Shown here in pieces: positions 41,263 to 50,600 of a stretch of DNA of 64,000 bases. How positions within the stretch are numbered: position 1 is the first letter of the stretch; each line of letters starts with the position of its first letter. Both the position numbers and the translations under genes were made by a program. The stretch comes from Polaribacter sp. HaHaR_3_91 (GTDB lineage: Bacteria; Bacteroidota; Bacteroidia; Flavobacteriales; Flavobacteriaceae): the NCBI RefSeq assembly GCF_019278525.1, contig NZ_CP058986.1:1584001-1648000 (forward strand), read 5' to 3'. The notes beneath the pieces are model-generated. The model was not told the DNA's origin, made no database searches, and saw nothing but the letters and a program-made list of their open reading frames with translations.

Positions 41263-41616
41263 ATGGAAAAAAATTCAGAAAATAAACAACCTGTAGTTGA
41301 AAATCATAAAATTGATGATAGAATTGCAGCGGTAAGAGACTTGATTTTTGGAGAAAACATGCAGCAATACAGTACCGAATTTGCTGATGTGTACGACCAG
41401 ATAAAAACATTAAAGGATCAAACTAATAAAAACCTATCTGAGTCTGTTACAAACCTAGAAAATAAATTAGCGGATCTAGAAAGTTTAATGGAACACAAGT
41501 TTCAAGACTTGAATGATGATCTAGATAAAAGATTAGCTGATTTAGATGATGAAAAAGCAGACAGAAAAAAATTAGGTAAAGCTTTAGAGAAAATTGCATT
41601 GATGTTGCAAGAATAG
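41263..41616 (+). CDS. Coiled-coil protein of the small-GTPase operon
   Basis: A 117-residue cytoplasmic protein. The N-terminal segment IAAVRDLIFGENMQQYSTEF has the IRDLLFGxxMxxYxxxF look of a short family found beside bacterial Rab-like GTPases. The rest is a heptad-rich coiled coil (VTNLENKLADLESLMEHKF, LDKRLADLDDEKADRKKL). The stop codon TAG abuts the next ATG without a gap, indicating strict coupling. Probably a scaffold or oligomerisation partner (inference). Confidence 0.75.
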   Translation: MEKNSENKQPVVENHKIDDRIAAVRDLIFGENMQQYSTEFADVYDQIKTLKDQTNKNLSESVTNLENKLADLESLMEHKFQDLNDDLDKRLADLDDEKADRKKLGKALEKIALMLQE

Positions 41617-42426
41617 ATGAAAAAAATGCCTGCAGATAACAATAAAGACAATCGTTTTGAGTTGCTCAGAGAACTTTTATTAGCTGATGATAGAGAGAAA
41701 TTTGATTCTCTTAGTGAAGAAATTATCCTTAGAGAAAAATTGTCTAAAAGAGTTGCACCTCTTGTAGATGAAAAAATTACGGACTTACGTAATAATTTTT
41801 CAAGAGATTTTGGAGGCACCATTACAGAAACGATAAAAGTTCAAATAAGAGACTCTCAAGATGAAGTTGTAGAAGCCTTATACCCAATTATGGGTAAAAT
41901 GGTTAAGAAATTTATTGTTGCAGAAATTACTAAATTATCAGACAGTATTAATGAAACTGTTAAAGAAAAATTCTCTATTCAACAAATTCTTAAAAGATTT
42001 TTTAAAGGAAAAAGAAATGATGCTGGTATTGTTTTAGAAGGGGTTTTTGAATTTGTTATAGAAGAAGTTTTTATCATAGAAAAAGAATCTGGTTTACTTT
42101 CTGGAAATTATTCTAGAGGAAATATTGCAGATAAGGATATGATTTCTGGCATGTTAACAGCTATTAAGTCTTTTGCTGAAGATGCCTTTTCTAAAGAAGG
42201 TCAGGATTTAGAAAATATAAAGTTTGAAACTTTTCAGCTTTCTATAAAAAACTTTAAAACTATTTATATTGCCATTGCAACTTCTGGGGTTATTACAGAA
42301 GAGCATGCAGAAGAATTGTCTGACAATATAAATAACTTATCAGAAATTATTTTAAGAGATCGTTCTTATTTATCGGATGAAGAGCGTTTGAATAATTTAA
42401 TTTTAAACGAATTGATTAAAGAGTAA
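41617..42426 (+). CDS. GTPase-associated protein resembling the N-terminal region of certain OmpA-family proteins
   Basis: A 269-residue cytoplasmic protein. The blocks RFELLRELLLADDREKFDSL, EALYPIMGKMVKKFIVAEIT and EGVFEFVIEEVFIIEKESGL correspond to the conserved N-terminal region of OmpA-family proteins encoded beside small GTPases in cyanobacteria and proteobacteria, but here no OmpA domain follows. The segment MISGMLTAIKSFAEDAF with KFETFQLSIKNFKTIYIAIA looks like a roadblock/longin-type beta-alpha pattern, so a role as GTPase partner is inferred. Assignment rests on pattern recall, not a search. Confidence 0.7.
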   Translation: MKKMPADNNKDNRFELLRELLLADDREKFDSLSEEIILREKLSKRVAPLVDEKITDLRNNFSRDFGGTITETIKVQIRDSQDEVVEALYPIMGKMVKKFIVAEITKLSDSINETVKEKFSIQQILKRFFKGKRNDAGIVLEGVFEFVIEEVFIIEKESGLLSGNYSRGNIADKDMISGMLTAIKSFAEDAFSKEGQDLENIKFETFQLSIKNFKTIYIAIATSGVITEEHAEELSDNINNLSEIILRDRSYLSDEERLNNLILNELIKE

Positions 42427-42443
42427 ATAATTATTCAGAATTT

Positions 42444-42929
42444 ATGATTGCAAAAAAAGTACTACTCGTTGGTAATTTTGGTGTTGGTAAAACATCATTA
42501 ATTAGACGGTTTGTTTTAAATGAGTTTTCTGAAGATTACATTAGTACAATTGGAGTTAGAGTGAGTAAAAAAATAGTGGAATATAAAAATGAAACTATTA
42601 AATTGATGATTTGGGATGTTGCAGGTACAAGTGGCAATGATAAAATACCCAAAGCTTATTTTTTAGGGTCTAATGCGGCAATGTTTGTGTTTGATGTAAG
42701 CAGAGAGGAAACCTATTTAACTATAGACGAGAATCTAAATATGGTTAAAGAATTATCTGGCTTGCAAAACATAATAGTGGTTGGTAACAAAAAAGATTTA
42801 CTTTCTGCAGAAGAATTAGAAAATGTAGTACAGAAAGTTTCTGTACATATAGATTTAATTACCAGTGCCAAAGAAGATGAAAATGTTGAAGATGCTTTTA
42901 TGAAATTAACTACATTAGCTTTAAAATAA
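42444..42929 (+). CDS. Ras/Rab-like small GTPase
   Basis: A 161-residue single-domain GTPase. P-loop GNFGVGKTS (10-18), switch I Thr35 in YISTIG, G3 WDVAG (57-61), G4 NKKD (115-118) and G5 SAK (141-143) are all present and in Ras order. The position of the catalytic Gln (Ras Q61) is Thr62, as DVAGTSGND replaces DTAGQE, so intrinsic hydrolysis is probably slow or partner-dependent. No C-terminal lipidation motif. It sits between its presumed partner protein and a hybrid histidine kinase. Confidence 0.9.
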   Translation: MIAKKVLLVGNFGVGKTSLIRRFVLNEFSEDYISTIGVRVSKKIVEYKNETIKLMIWDVAGTSGNDKIPKAYFLGSNAAMFVFDVSREETYLTIDENLNMVKELSGLQNIIVVGNKKDLLSAEELENVVQKVSVHIDLITSAKEDENVEDAFMKLTTLALK

Positions 42930-42934
42930 TACTA

Positions 42935-44470
42935 TTGATACCTGCAAAAATAGATGATGTTTTTATACAATTAACTACCGATTTTTCGGGGGTTATTACA
43001 AACATTGATGCAGGGAGTTTTGCTAAAACTGCATTTACAATTCAAGATTCTATTTACGATTCTTGCCCTTTCTTAGAGGGAACTTTAGAAGCTTTACCGT
43101 TAAATGATCCCTTTTTATTAGAGGGAATGGTTATTGTATCTGAAGATACAGAATGTAATATAGATTTAGAACTTTTTAAAGAGGATGCTCAAATCACTAT
43201 TTTAATACATAATAGAAGCAATGTATATAAATATGTAAGTGAGTTAAATCAAAATAGAAATGATATTTTCTTTATCAAAAGGGAACTTGCAGAGAAAAAT
43301 ATCGAATTAGAAAAGCTACGAAAACTTGCAGATAAAGCGAACGAAGAGAAATCTCGTTTTTTAGCAATGATGAGTCATGAAATTAGGAATCCATTGAACT
43401 CAATTCTTGGATATTCTGAAATGATTTCATCAGAAAATTTGAATAAGAAAGTTACCGAGTACATTAAAAACTTATCATACTCAGGGAAAAACTTAAAGGT
43501 TATAGTAGATGATATTTTAGATTTATCACGTATAGAAGCTGGTAAATTAGTTTTGGTAAATGAAGAAATTTCTATTGTAGAAACTATTCAGAATTGCAAA
43601 AATGATTTTCAGCATATTCATACCAATAAAAATGTAGAATTAGTTTTTTTAGCATCAGAAAAACTGCCGGAAATTGTTTTAGGAGATGCTGTAAGAATTC
43701 AACAGATATTATCAAATTTAATTAGCAACGCTATTAAGTTTACCAATAAAGGGAAAGTTGTTATAAGTTTAAAAGTGTCTTTTGAAACAGAAAGTAAGGT
43801 TGCCATAATCTTTGAAGTTACAGATTCTGGTAGAGGGATGAGCGAGTCTCAACGGTTAAAAATATTTGAAGAATACCAACAAAACGAATTAAATGACCAT
43901 AGAGTTTATGGTGGTGCTGGTTTAGGATTGGCTATTGTAAAACGTTTGGTAGAAGCTATGAATGGTAATATTTCTGTAAAAAGTGAATTAAATAAAGGAA
44001 CTTCCTTTTTTGTTGAAATTCCTTTTGAAAAAAAGTCAAAATTAAAGAAGCAGGTAATAATTCCAGAAAAGGTTAATAATAAAAATATCGATTTAGAAGG
44101 AAAAAATATTTTAGTGGCTGATGATGATCTTATGAATCAAACAATAGTTGCGCATATTTTGAAAAAAGAAAAAGTGAATGTAACCATTGTAAATGATGGC
44201 TTAGAGGCACTTTCTAAAATTGAAAATGAAGTTTTTGATGTTGTTTTATTAGATATCAACATGCCAAATATGACTGGTGAAGAATTGATAAAAAAGAAAG
44301 CGACTACTACAAACGTCAATTCTAGAACCCCTTTTTTAGCATTAACAGCCAATACTTCTACGGAGGATATTGAAAGGTATTCTATCTTAGGGTTTTCTGG
44401 AGTTATCTCTAAACCTTATACTATTGTTGATTTTATAGCGAAAATTAGAAATGTTTTTCTTCACCAATAA
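42935..44470 (+). CDS. Hybrid histidine kinase with receiver domain
   Basis: A 511-residue cytoplasmic sensor kinase. An unassigned N-terminal sensor (about 1-105, PAS-like at best) is followed by a coiled-coil linker, H148 in MSHEIRNP, ATPase motifs NLISNAIKFT (N box), DSGRGM and GGAGLGLAIV, and a C-terminal receiver (about 390-510) with ADDD and phospho-acceptor D440 (LLDINMPNMTG). No membrane segment. The frame opens with TTG at 42935, five bases after the GTPase stop; no in-frame ATG is available before the HisKA domain. Coupling to the GTPase is the likely input. Confidence 0.9.
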   Translation: MIPAKIDDVFIQLTTDFSGVITNIDAGSFAKTAFTIQDSIYDSCPFLEGTLEALPLNDPFLLEGMVIVSEDTECNIDLELFKEDAQITILIHNRSNVYKYVSELNQNRNDIFFIKRELAEKNIELEKLRKLADKANEEKSRFLAMMSHEIRNPLNSILGYSEMISSENLNKKVTEYIKNLSYSGKNLKVIVDDILDLSRIEAGKLVLVNEEISIVETIQNCKNDFQHIHTNKNVELVFLASEKLPEIVLGDAVRIQQILSNLISNAIKFTNKGKVVISLKVSFETESKVAIIFEVTDSGRGMSESQRLKIFEEYQQNELNDHRVYGGAGLGLAIVKRLVEAMNGNISVKSELNKGTSFFVEIPFEKKSKLKKQVIIPEKVNNKNIDLEGKNILVADDDLMNQTIVAHILKKEKVNVTIVNDGLEALSKIENEVFDVVLLDINMPNMTGEELIKKKATTTNVNSRTPFLALTANTSTEDIERYSILGFSGVISKPYTIVDFIAKIRNVFLHQ

Positions 44471-44514
44471 TTGATCAAACAAAAGAAACTTTAGTGTAAG
44501 CTCTATTTAGTAAC

Positions 44515-46371
44515 TTAATCACGCTCTAAAAAATCTTGAAAAGCTTCTTGAGAAATAGATTTTCCTAAAGAGTCTAATTTTGCAGCTTCCGTACCTTCTT
44601 CTAAAATTGCTTTCTTACTGACATGATCAAATAGATAAAGTCCATTTTTAGTAAGTGTGCCAAATCCTTTGTTAAAGATATAATGTGCGTATTGTTTATC
44701 GGAAGTATTAAAAATGTTTTTACTAAATTTAAAATCAGAATTATCACCATTTAGTAAGTCTAGAAGTGTGTAAGATAAATCTACCTGACTAGCAATATTG
44801 TCTATTTCAATTCCCTTTTTGTTTAGAGCACCACCTAACCACAACATAGGTATTTGAAATTTTATGGGCGCATTAAAGGTGCCTTTATGTTCCGGAGAAC
44901 GGTGCCCATGATCTGCAATAATAACGATTAAGGTGTTTTTGTACCAAGGCTGTTGTTTTGCAAAATTAATAAATGTACCAATGGTTTTATCTGTATAGGC
45001 ATGCGCGCTTCTAAACTTATTTTCTTCAGTATCTTTTCCGAATTTATAGGTGTCAGGGAATTCGTATGGCTCGTGGCTTGTAAGTGTTAACGCTATTTTA
45101 AAGAAAGGTTCGTTTTGTTTTTTAGACAAATCGTCTGCTAAACGTTTCATAAACACGTGATCGTGCGCTCCCCATTTAGAATTCCAATCTTTTACATCAA
45201 AATCATTACCATCTACAAAATCGGTAATTCCTGAATTTCTTAAATAGGTGTTCATGTTACCAAAGTTTAAATCGCCACCATAATAAAACGAAGTATGATA
45301 GCCTAAATCGATCATTTTTTTAGGTAACATTGGTAGGTTTCTACTTTTATTTGGCATTTTCATAATGCTCTGCGATGGTTGGGGATAGTACCCACTTAAA
45401 ATAGCAGGAATCCCTTTGTCTGTTCTATCTCCGTTCGCGTAGTAATTGGTGAATAAAATACCTTCTTTAGAGAGCTTGTTTAGATTTTCTGTTACATTTG
45501 GCTCACCTCCTAAAGACCCTACAACTTTTGCTGTTAAACTTTCCCAGATAATAAAGATTACGTTGGGTTTTGTGGTGTTTAAAATGCTGTCAGTATCAGC
45601 TGTTAAAAGTTGAGATCTTCTTTTTTTGATGGTGTTTTTTGCTATTTCACTATCAAAAAATTTGTAAGGGTTTTTACCATCTGGTTTATGTGTAAGTGCG
45701 TTAAAAAAGTTCCAAGCATAATTTATGGATGCGTGATTTGCAAACATATTACTAGAAAAGTAAACATTACTTTGGTTAACAGGTATGGTTTGTAAACCGC
45801 CTCTTACTGGTATAATTAATGCAGCTGTTATTAAGAAAAATAGCACAGCTTGTAGCCAAAAGCCTTCTTCTACCTTTGCTATTTTCTTTGAAATAATGTT
45901 GTTAAACCATTTTATAAAGATGAAAGAAGTTGCAATCCAAAATAGGGTTCCGGTTATCTTTTGAAAAGTAGAAACAGAAGCAATCATAATTTCTGGAGTA
46001 TTTAAATACTTTAGTAAAGCGGTATCTAAACGCGTTCCCCAAGATTGATATAAACTAGCATCTATAATTAGTAATAAACTTAAAATAACAATCATAATAC
46101 CCGAATACCATTTTATAATTGTTCTAATTATTTTTGAATTGATAAAAACAGAAAAAATGATGATTAAAAACGGAATAAAACATAAATATGCGGCAAAAGA
46201 ACTGTCTAATCGTACACCGTAAAGAAATGTTTTTAGTGTCGTTAAAAAGTCTAACTCTTTTGTTTTATCAAGATAAAAAAGAAGGAAAAATAATCGTGCA
46301 AACGCAAAATATCCTATCCATAATAGAAAATAATAAATATTGAATAGAAATCTGTTTTTTAATGTTTTCAA
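44515..46371 (-). CDS. LTA synthase-like membrane sulfatase/phosphoglycerol transferase
   Basis: A 618-residue inner-membrane enzyme. About five N-terminal helices (FNIYYFLLWIGYFAFARLFF and others to about residue 180) are followed by a periplasmic alkaline-phosphatase-superfamily domain with VIFIIWESL, the probable catalytic Thr in NGDRTDKGIPA, LTLTSHEPYEFP and metal-binding IADHGHRSPEHKG. Gram-negative members modify membrane glycans or lipids rather than make LTA, so the acceptor is unknown. The frame starts with TTG at 46371. Confidence 0.88.
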   Translation of the reverse strand: MKTLKNRFLFNIYYFLLWIGYFAFARLFFLLFYLDKTKELDFLTTLKTFLYGVRLDSSFAAYLCFIPFLIIIFSVFINSKIIRTIIKWYSGIMIVILSLLLIIDASLYQSWGTRLDTALLKYLNTPEIMIASVSTFQKITGTLFWIATSFIFIKWFNNIISKKIAKVEEGFWLQAVLFFLITAALIIPVRGGLQTIPVNQSNVYFSSNMFANHASINYAWNFFNALTHKPDGKNPYKFFDSEIAKNTIKKRRSQLLTADTDSILNTTKPNVIFIIWESLTAKVVGSLGGEPNVTENLNKLSKEGILFTNYYANGDRTDKGIPAILSGYYPQPSQSIMKMPNKSRNLPMLPKKMIDLGYHTSFYYGGDLNFGNMNTYLRNSGITDFVDGNDFDVKDWNSKWGAHDHVFMKRLADDLSKKQNEPFFKIALTLTSHEPYEFPDTYKFGKDTEENKFRSAHAYTDKTIGTFINFAKQQPWYKNTLIVIIADHGHRSPEHKGTFNAPIKFQIPMLWLGGALNKKGIEIDNIASQVDLSYTLLDLLNGDNSDFKFSKNIFNTSDKQYAHYIFNKGFGTLTKNGLYLFDHVSKKAILEEGTEAAKLDSLGKSISQEAFQDFLERD

Positions 46372-46420
46372 GGAGTAGAAATTCAGTTTGTTAATTATGT
46401 TTATTTTATCTAAAAAGTTT

Positions 46421-47452
46421 CTAAGAATTCTCAGTAACTTTTAAACGCGCTTTTGCAGTTACAGAAACATCAGAATAATCGTTGTTTAAGTATTTTATAT
46501 AACCAGTAATAGCAATCATTGCAGCATTATCGGTAGTATACTCAAATTTAGGTACGTAGGTTGTCCATCCAAAATGTTTTTCTGCTAACTGTAAGCGATG
46601 TCTAATTTCTGAATTTGCAGAAACTCCACCAGCAATAGCAATATGTTTAATGCCTGTTTGTTTTACCGCATTTTTTAATTTATCCATTAAAATCTCTACA
46701 ATTGTATATTGTATAGAAGCACAAATGTCATCTAAATTTTCTTCAATAAAATTCGGATTTATTCTTACTTGTTTCTGAATAAAATATAAAATCCCCGTTT
46801 TTAATCCGCTAAAACTAAAATCTAAATCACCTACTTTAGGTTTTGTAAACTGAAAAGCTTTCGGGTTTCCTAGTTTTGCATGCTTGTCTATTAAAGGACC
46901 ACCAGGATAAGGAAGACCTAAAATTTTAGCAGATTTATCAAAAGCTTCACCAACAGCATCGTCAATGGTTTCGCCTAAAACTTCCATTTCAAAATGATTG
47001 GTAACTTTTACAATTTGTGTATGTCCGCCACTAATAGTTAAACATATAAAAGGAAAAGGAGGCATTTTACTATTCTCATCCTCAATAAAATGAGATAAAA
47101 TATGAGCCTGCATATGGTTTACATCTATTAAAGGTATTTGTAAACCTAAGGCTAAAGATTTTGCAAAAGAAGTACCTACAAGTAAAGAACCCATTAAACC
47201 AGGCCCCCTTGTAAATGCAATTGCAGATAAATTTTCTTTAGTTATATTTGCTTGCTCTATAGCTTGTTGCACTACTGGAACAATGTTTTGTTGATGCGCT
47301 CTAGACGCTAATTCTGGAACAACACCACCATATTTAGAATGTATTTCTTGGTTAGCAACAACATTACTCAGCACTTTTGCGTTACAAATTACTGAGGCAC
47401 TTGTGTCATCACAAGAAGATTCTATCCCTAATATATAAACCTGTTTTTTCAT
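46421..47452 (-). CDS. tsaD: tRNA N6-threonylcarbamoyladenosine transferase TsaD
   Basis: Transfers threonylcarbamoyl to A37 of ANN-decoding tRNAs. The 343-residue ASKHA-fold protein has GIESSCDDTSASV, the metal-binding HMQAHILSH, ISGGHTQIV, FDKSAKILGLPYPGG, AGGVSANSEIR and TDNAAMIA in the correct order. A TAatTTTG box lies 19 bases before its ATG. Divergent from tamB. Confidence 0.96.
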   Translation of the reverse strand: MKKQVYILGIESSCDDTSASVICNAKVLSNVVANQEIHSKYGGVVPELASRAHQQNIVPVVQQAIEQANITKENLSAIAFTRGPGLMGSLLVGTSFAKSLALGLQIPLIDVNHMQAHILSHFIEDENSKMPPFPFICLTISGGHTQIVKVTNHFEMEVLGETIDDAVGEAFDKSAKILGLPYPGGPLIDKHAKLGNPKAFQFTKPKVGDLDFSFSGLKTGILYFIQKQVRINPNFIEENLDDICASIQYTIVEILMDKLKNAVKQTGIKHIAIAGGVSANSEIRHRLQLAEKHFGWTTYVPKFEYTTDNAAMIAITGYIKYLNNDYSDVSVTAKARLKVTENS

Positions 47453-47471
47453 TAAAAATGATAATTTAAAG

Positions 47472-47479
47472 CAAAATTA
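47472..47479 (-). promoter_or_regulatory. -7 promoter box of tsaD
   Basis: TAATTTTG on the minus strand, 19 bases before the ATG. Confidence 0.45.
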
Positions 47480-47532
47480 AGGATTATTTTATGTTGTCTT
47501 CCTTTTTTAAGAATAGAAATTTAATTCTTTGT

Positions 47533-47540
47533 TAAATTTG
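47533..47540 (+). promoter_or_regulatory. -7 promoter box of tamB
   Basis: TAAATTTG on the plus strand in the tsaD-tamB divergent region, about 67 bases before the proposed non-AUG start. Confidence 0.4.
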
Positions 47541-47607
47541 CACGTTCTTTGTAGTAATTGGCAACGTTTTTGATTACTATATATCATCTTTGTTACACTC
47601 ATTTTAA

Positions 47608-50600
47608 ATAGAAAAAATTATCAAAAAAGTTGGAAAAATAATACTGAAATGGCTTGGGTACTTTGTACTCTTTTTGCTGTTCATTTTTATTTTGATTTCT
47701 TTACCTGTTGTACAAACAAAGTTAGGTAGTTATGCCACCCAAAGACTTAATGAAGATTTTAATACGAATATCTCTATAGAAAAAATAGACTTATCTCTTT
47801 TAGGGAATATTCAATTAAAAGGAGTAGATATTAAAGACCATCATCAAGATACTTTAATCTATGTTAAAAAATTATCAAGTTCCATTCTAAATGCAAAGAA
47901 TTTTTTAGATAATAAAGTGAATCTTGGTAGTATTTCTTTAGACGGTGCTTATGTTTATATGAAAACCTATAAAGGAGAGAAAGATGATTCTATGGCTGTT
48001 TTTATAGATAATTTTAATGATGGTACACCAAAAGATTCTCTCTCCAAGCCTTTTATCTTAAAGTCTGATAATGTTTATGTAAGCGATTTAAATTATAAAT
48101 TGATTAACGAAAATAGTAGCAATCCTATTTTGTTTTCCGCAAGTAATGGTGGTGGAAACTTACAAGACTTATTAGTTTATGGACCTGATTTTTCATCGAA
48201 CATCAGAGGGCTTTTTTTTGTAGATAATAGGGGGTTAGAGGTTACAAGTTTAACAACCGATTTTTCGTATTCTAGAACGGAAATGCATTTTGTAAATACA
48301 TCATTACAAACTAGAGAATCAAATATTAAAGGCACCATAGCTTTTAACTACAAAAGAGAAGATTTAATAGACTTCAATAATAAGGTAGATATTATAGCAG
48401 ATTTTAATAAAAGCACCATTTCTATACCAGATTTAAAGAAGTATTATAAAGAGTTGTATGGAAATGATATCGTTACTTTTACTGGAGACTTTAAAGGAAG
48501 GTTAAATAATTTCTCGTTAAATAATCTTAGATTAAGTTCTAATAGAGGGATTAAAGTAATTGGGGATTTAGGTTTTGTAAATGCGGTAGATTCTGAAAAA
48601 GGTTTTATTTTTAATGGTAATTTAAGAGATGTAGCAGCTACTTATTATGACTTAAAAAGTATTTTACCGAACGTTTTGGGAAAAACACTGCCATCGGAAT
48701 TTGCTAAATTTGGAAGATTTACTTTAAAAGGGCAAGTACATGTTACTTCTAAAGAAATTAAAGCCAATTTAGATTTACAATCTGAAATAGGGAATGTTGT
48801 TTCCGACTTGCAAATTTCTAATATAGACGATATTGATTATGCCGCCTACAGCGGAAAAATAGCGTTAAATATGTTTGATATTGGTGAGTTATTTAATGAT
48901 CCTTTATTTGGTAATGTTTCCCTAAAAGGAGATGTAAAAGGTAGTGGTTTTAAATTAGATAATATTAATACTTCTTTTATAGGTACTGTTGCAGCGCTCA
49001 ATTTTAAAAAGTATACCTATAAAAATATTGAAGCAAATGGTCAGTATCAAAATAATAAATTTGATGGAGATTTAAAGATAGATGACGTTAACTTTAAAAT
49101 GAAGTTTAACGGATTAGCAGATTTGTCTACAGACATCAATAAGTTCGATTTTAAATCGAATATAGAATACCTTAATTTAAAAGAAACAAACCTTTTTACA
49201 AGAGATAGTATTGCTGTTTTAAAGGGTGATATAGAATTAGATGTAGAAGGAAACACCTTTGATGATATTACTGGAAAAGCAACTTTTACGAATATTTTAT
49301 ACACAAACCAAAAAGAAGAATTTAATTTTAAAGAATTTAATGTATTATCTTCTTTAAAAGATAGTATTAAAACAATAGAAGTAGTTTCTAAAGATATTGC
49401 AGAAGGATATCTTACGGGTAAATTTTCTTTTTCTGAACTGTTACCCGTTGCACAAAATGCGTTGGGTAGTGTTTATACAAACTATACACCTTTTTCTGTA
49501 GCACCAAATCAGTTTCTAGATTTTAATTTCACGATCTATAATCAAATTGTTACGGTGTTTTTTCCTGAGATTTCTATTGATAATAATACAAAGATAAAAG
49601 GTAAAATTAAAGCAGATAAAAACCAATTAAGGTTAACGTTTTCTTCGCCCAAAATAGAAGCTTATGGCAATGAGCTAAAAGATATTTTGTTAAGAACAGA
49701 TAATCAAAATCCTCTTTATAATTCCCATTTAACAGCATCCGAAGTAAATACAAAATATTATAATGTTTCTAAATTAAACTTATTAAGTTTAAATCAGAAT
49801 GATACCTTGTACTTTAAATCAGAATTTAAAGGAGGTAATAAAAAGAACGAAAATTTTAATCTCGATTTTTTCTACACATTTAATCCGGAAGGGAAATCTG
49901 TTGTTGGTCTCGAAAAATCATCCTTAATATTTAAAGAAAATACATGGGAGATTAACCCAGACGTATTAAATAAAAATAAAGTTACTTTCAATATCAAAGA
50001 AAATGATTTTAACTTTAGTCAGTTTAAATTTACTTCTGGCGAGCAAAAAATAGAGTTTTCTGGTAGTGTAAAAGGAGATTCTGAGAAAGTACTTTTAGCA
50101 GATTTTACAAAAGTGAAATTAGAGAGTTTTTTACCTAAGATTGATAGCCTTGCGTTAAAGGGAGTTTTGTCTGGTCATGTAGACTTTGTTCAAAGTAAAG
50201 GTGTTTACAATCCGGAAGCATTGCTTTCTATTGCAGATTTTCAAGTCAATAATTTTAAGCAAGGAGATTTATCTTTAAATGTAAAAGGAAATAATTCTTA
50301 TAAAAAGTATCAAGTAGATTTATCTATAAATAATGAAAAGGTAAAAAGTATTGCAGCAACTGGTTCTTTGGATTTTTCAGAAAAACGGCCTTTAATAGAT
50401 CTAGATGTTTACTTAGAAGAGTTTGGTTTAGATGCTTTTAGTCCGCTTGGTCAAGACGTTTTATCCTCTATAAGAGGTACTGCAAATGGAGATTTTTCTT
50501 TAAGAGGTTTCTTGGGGAACCCCGAAATGGAAGGAACTTTAACGCTTAAAAATGCAGGTTTAAAGTTTCCGTATCTTAATGTAGATTATGATTTTGAAGG

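Noticed and set aside
44515..46371. Lipoteichoic acid synthesis
   Set aside because: The enzyme family matches, but every other gene indicates a Gram-negative envelope, so an LTA product is not supported.
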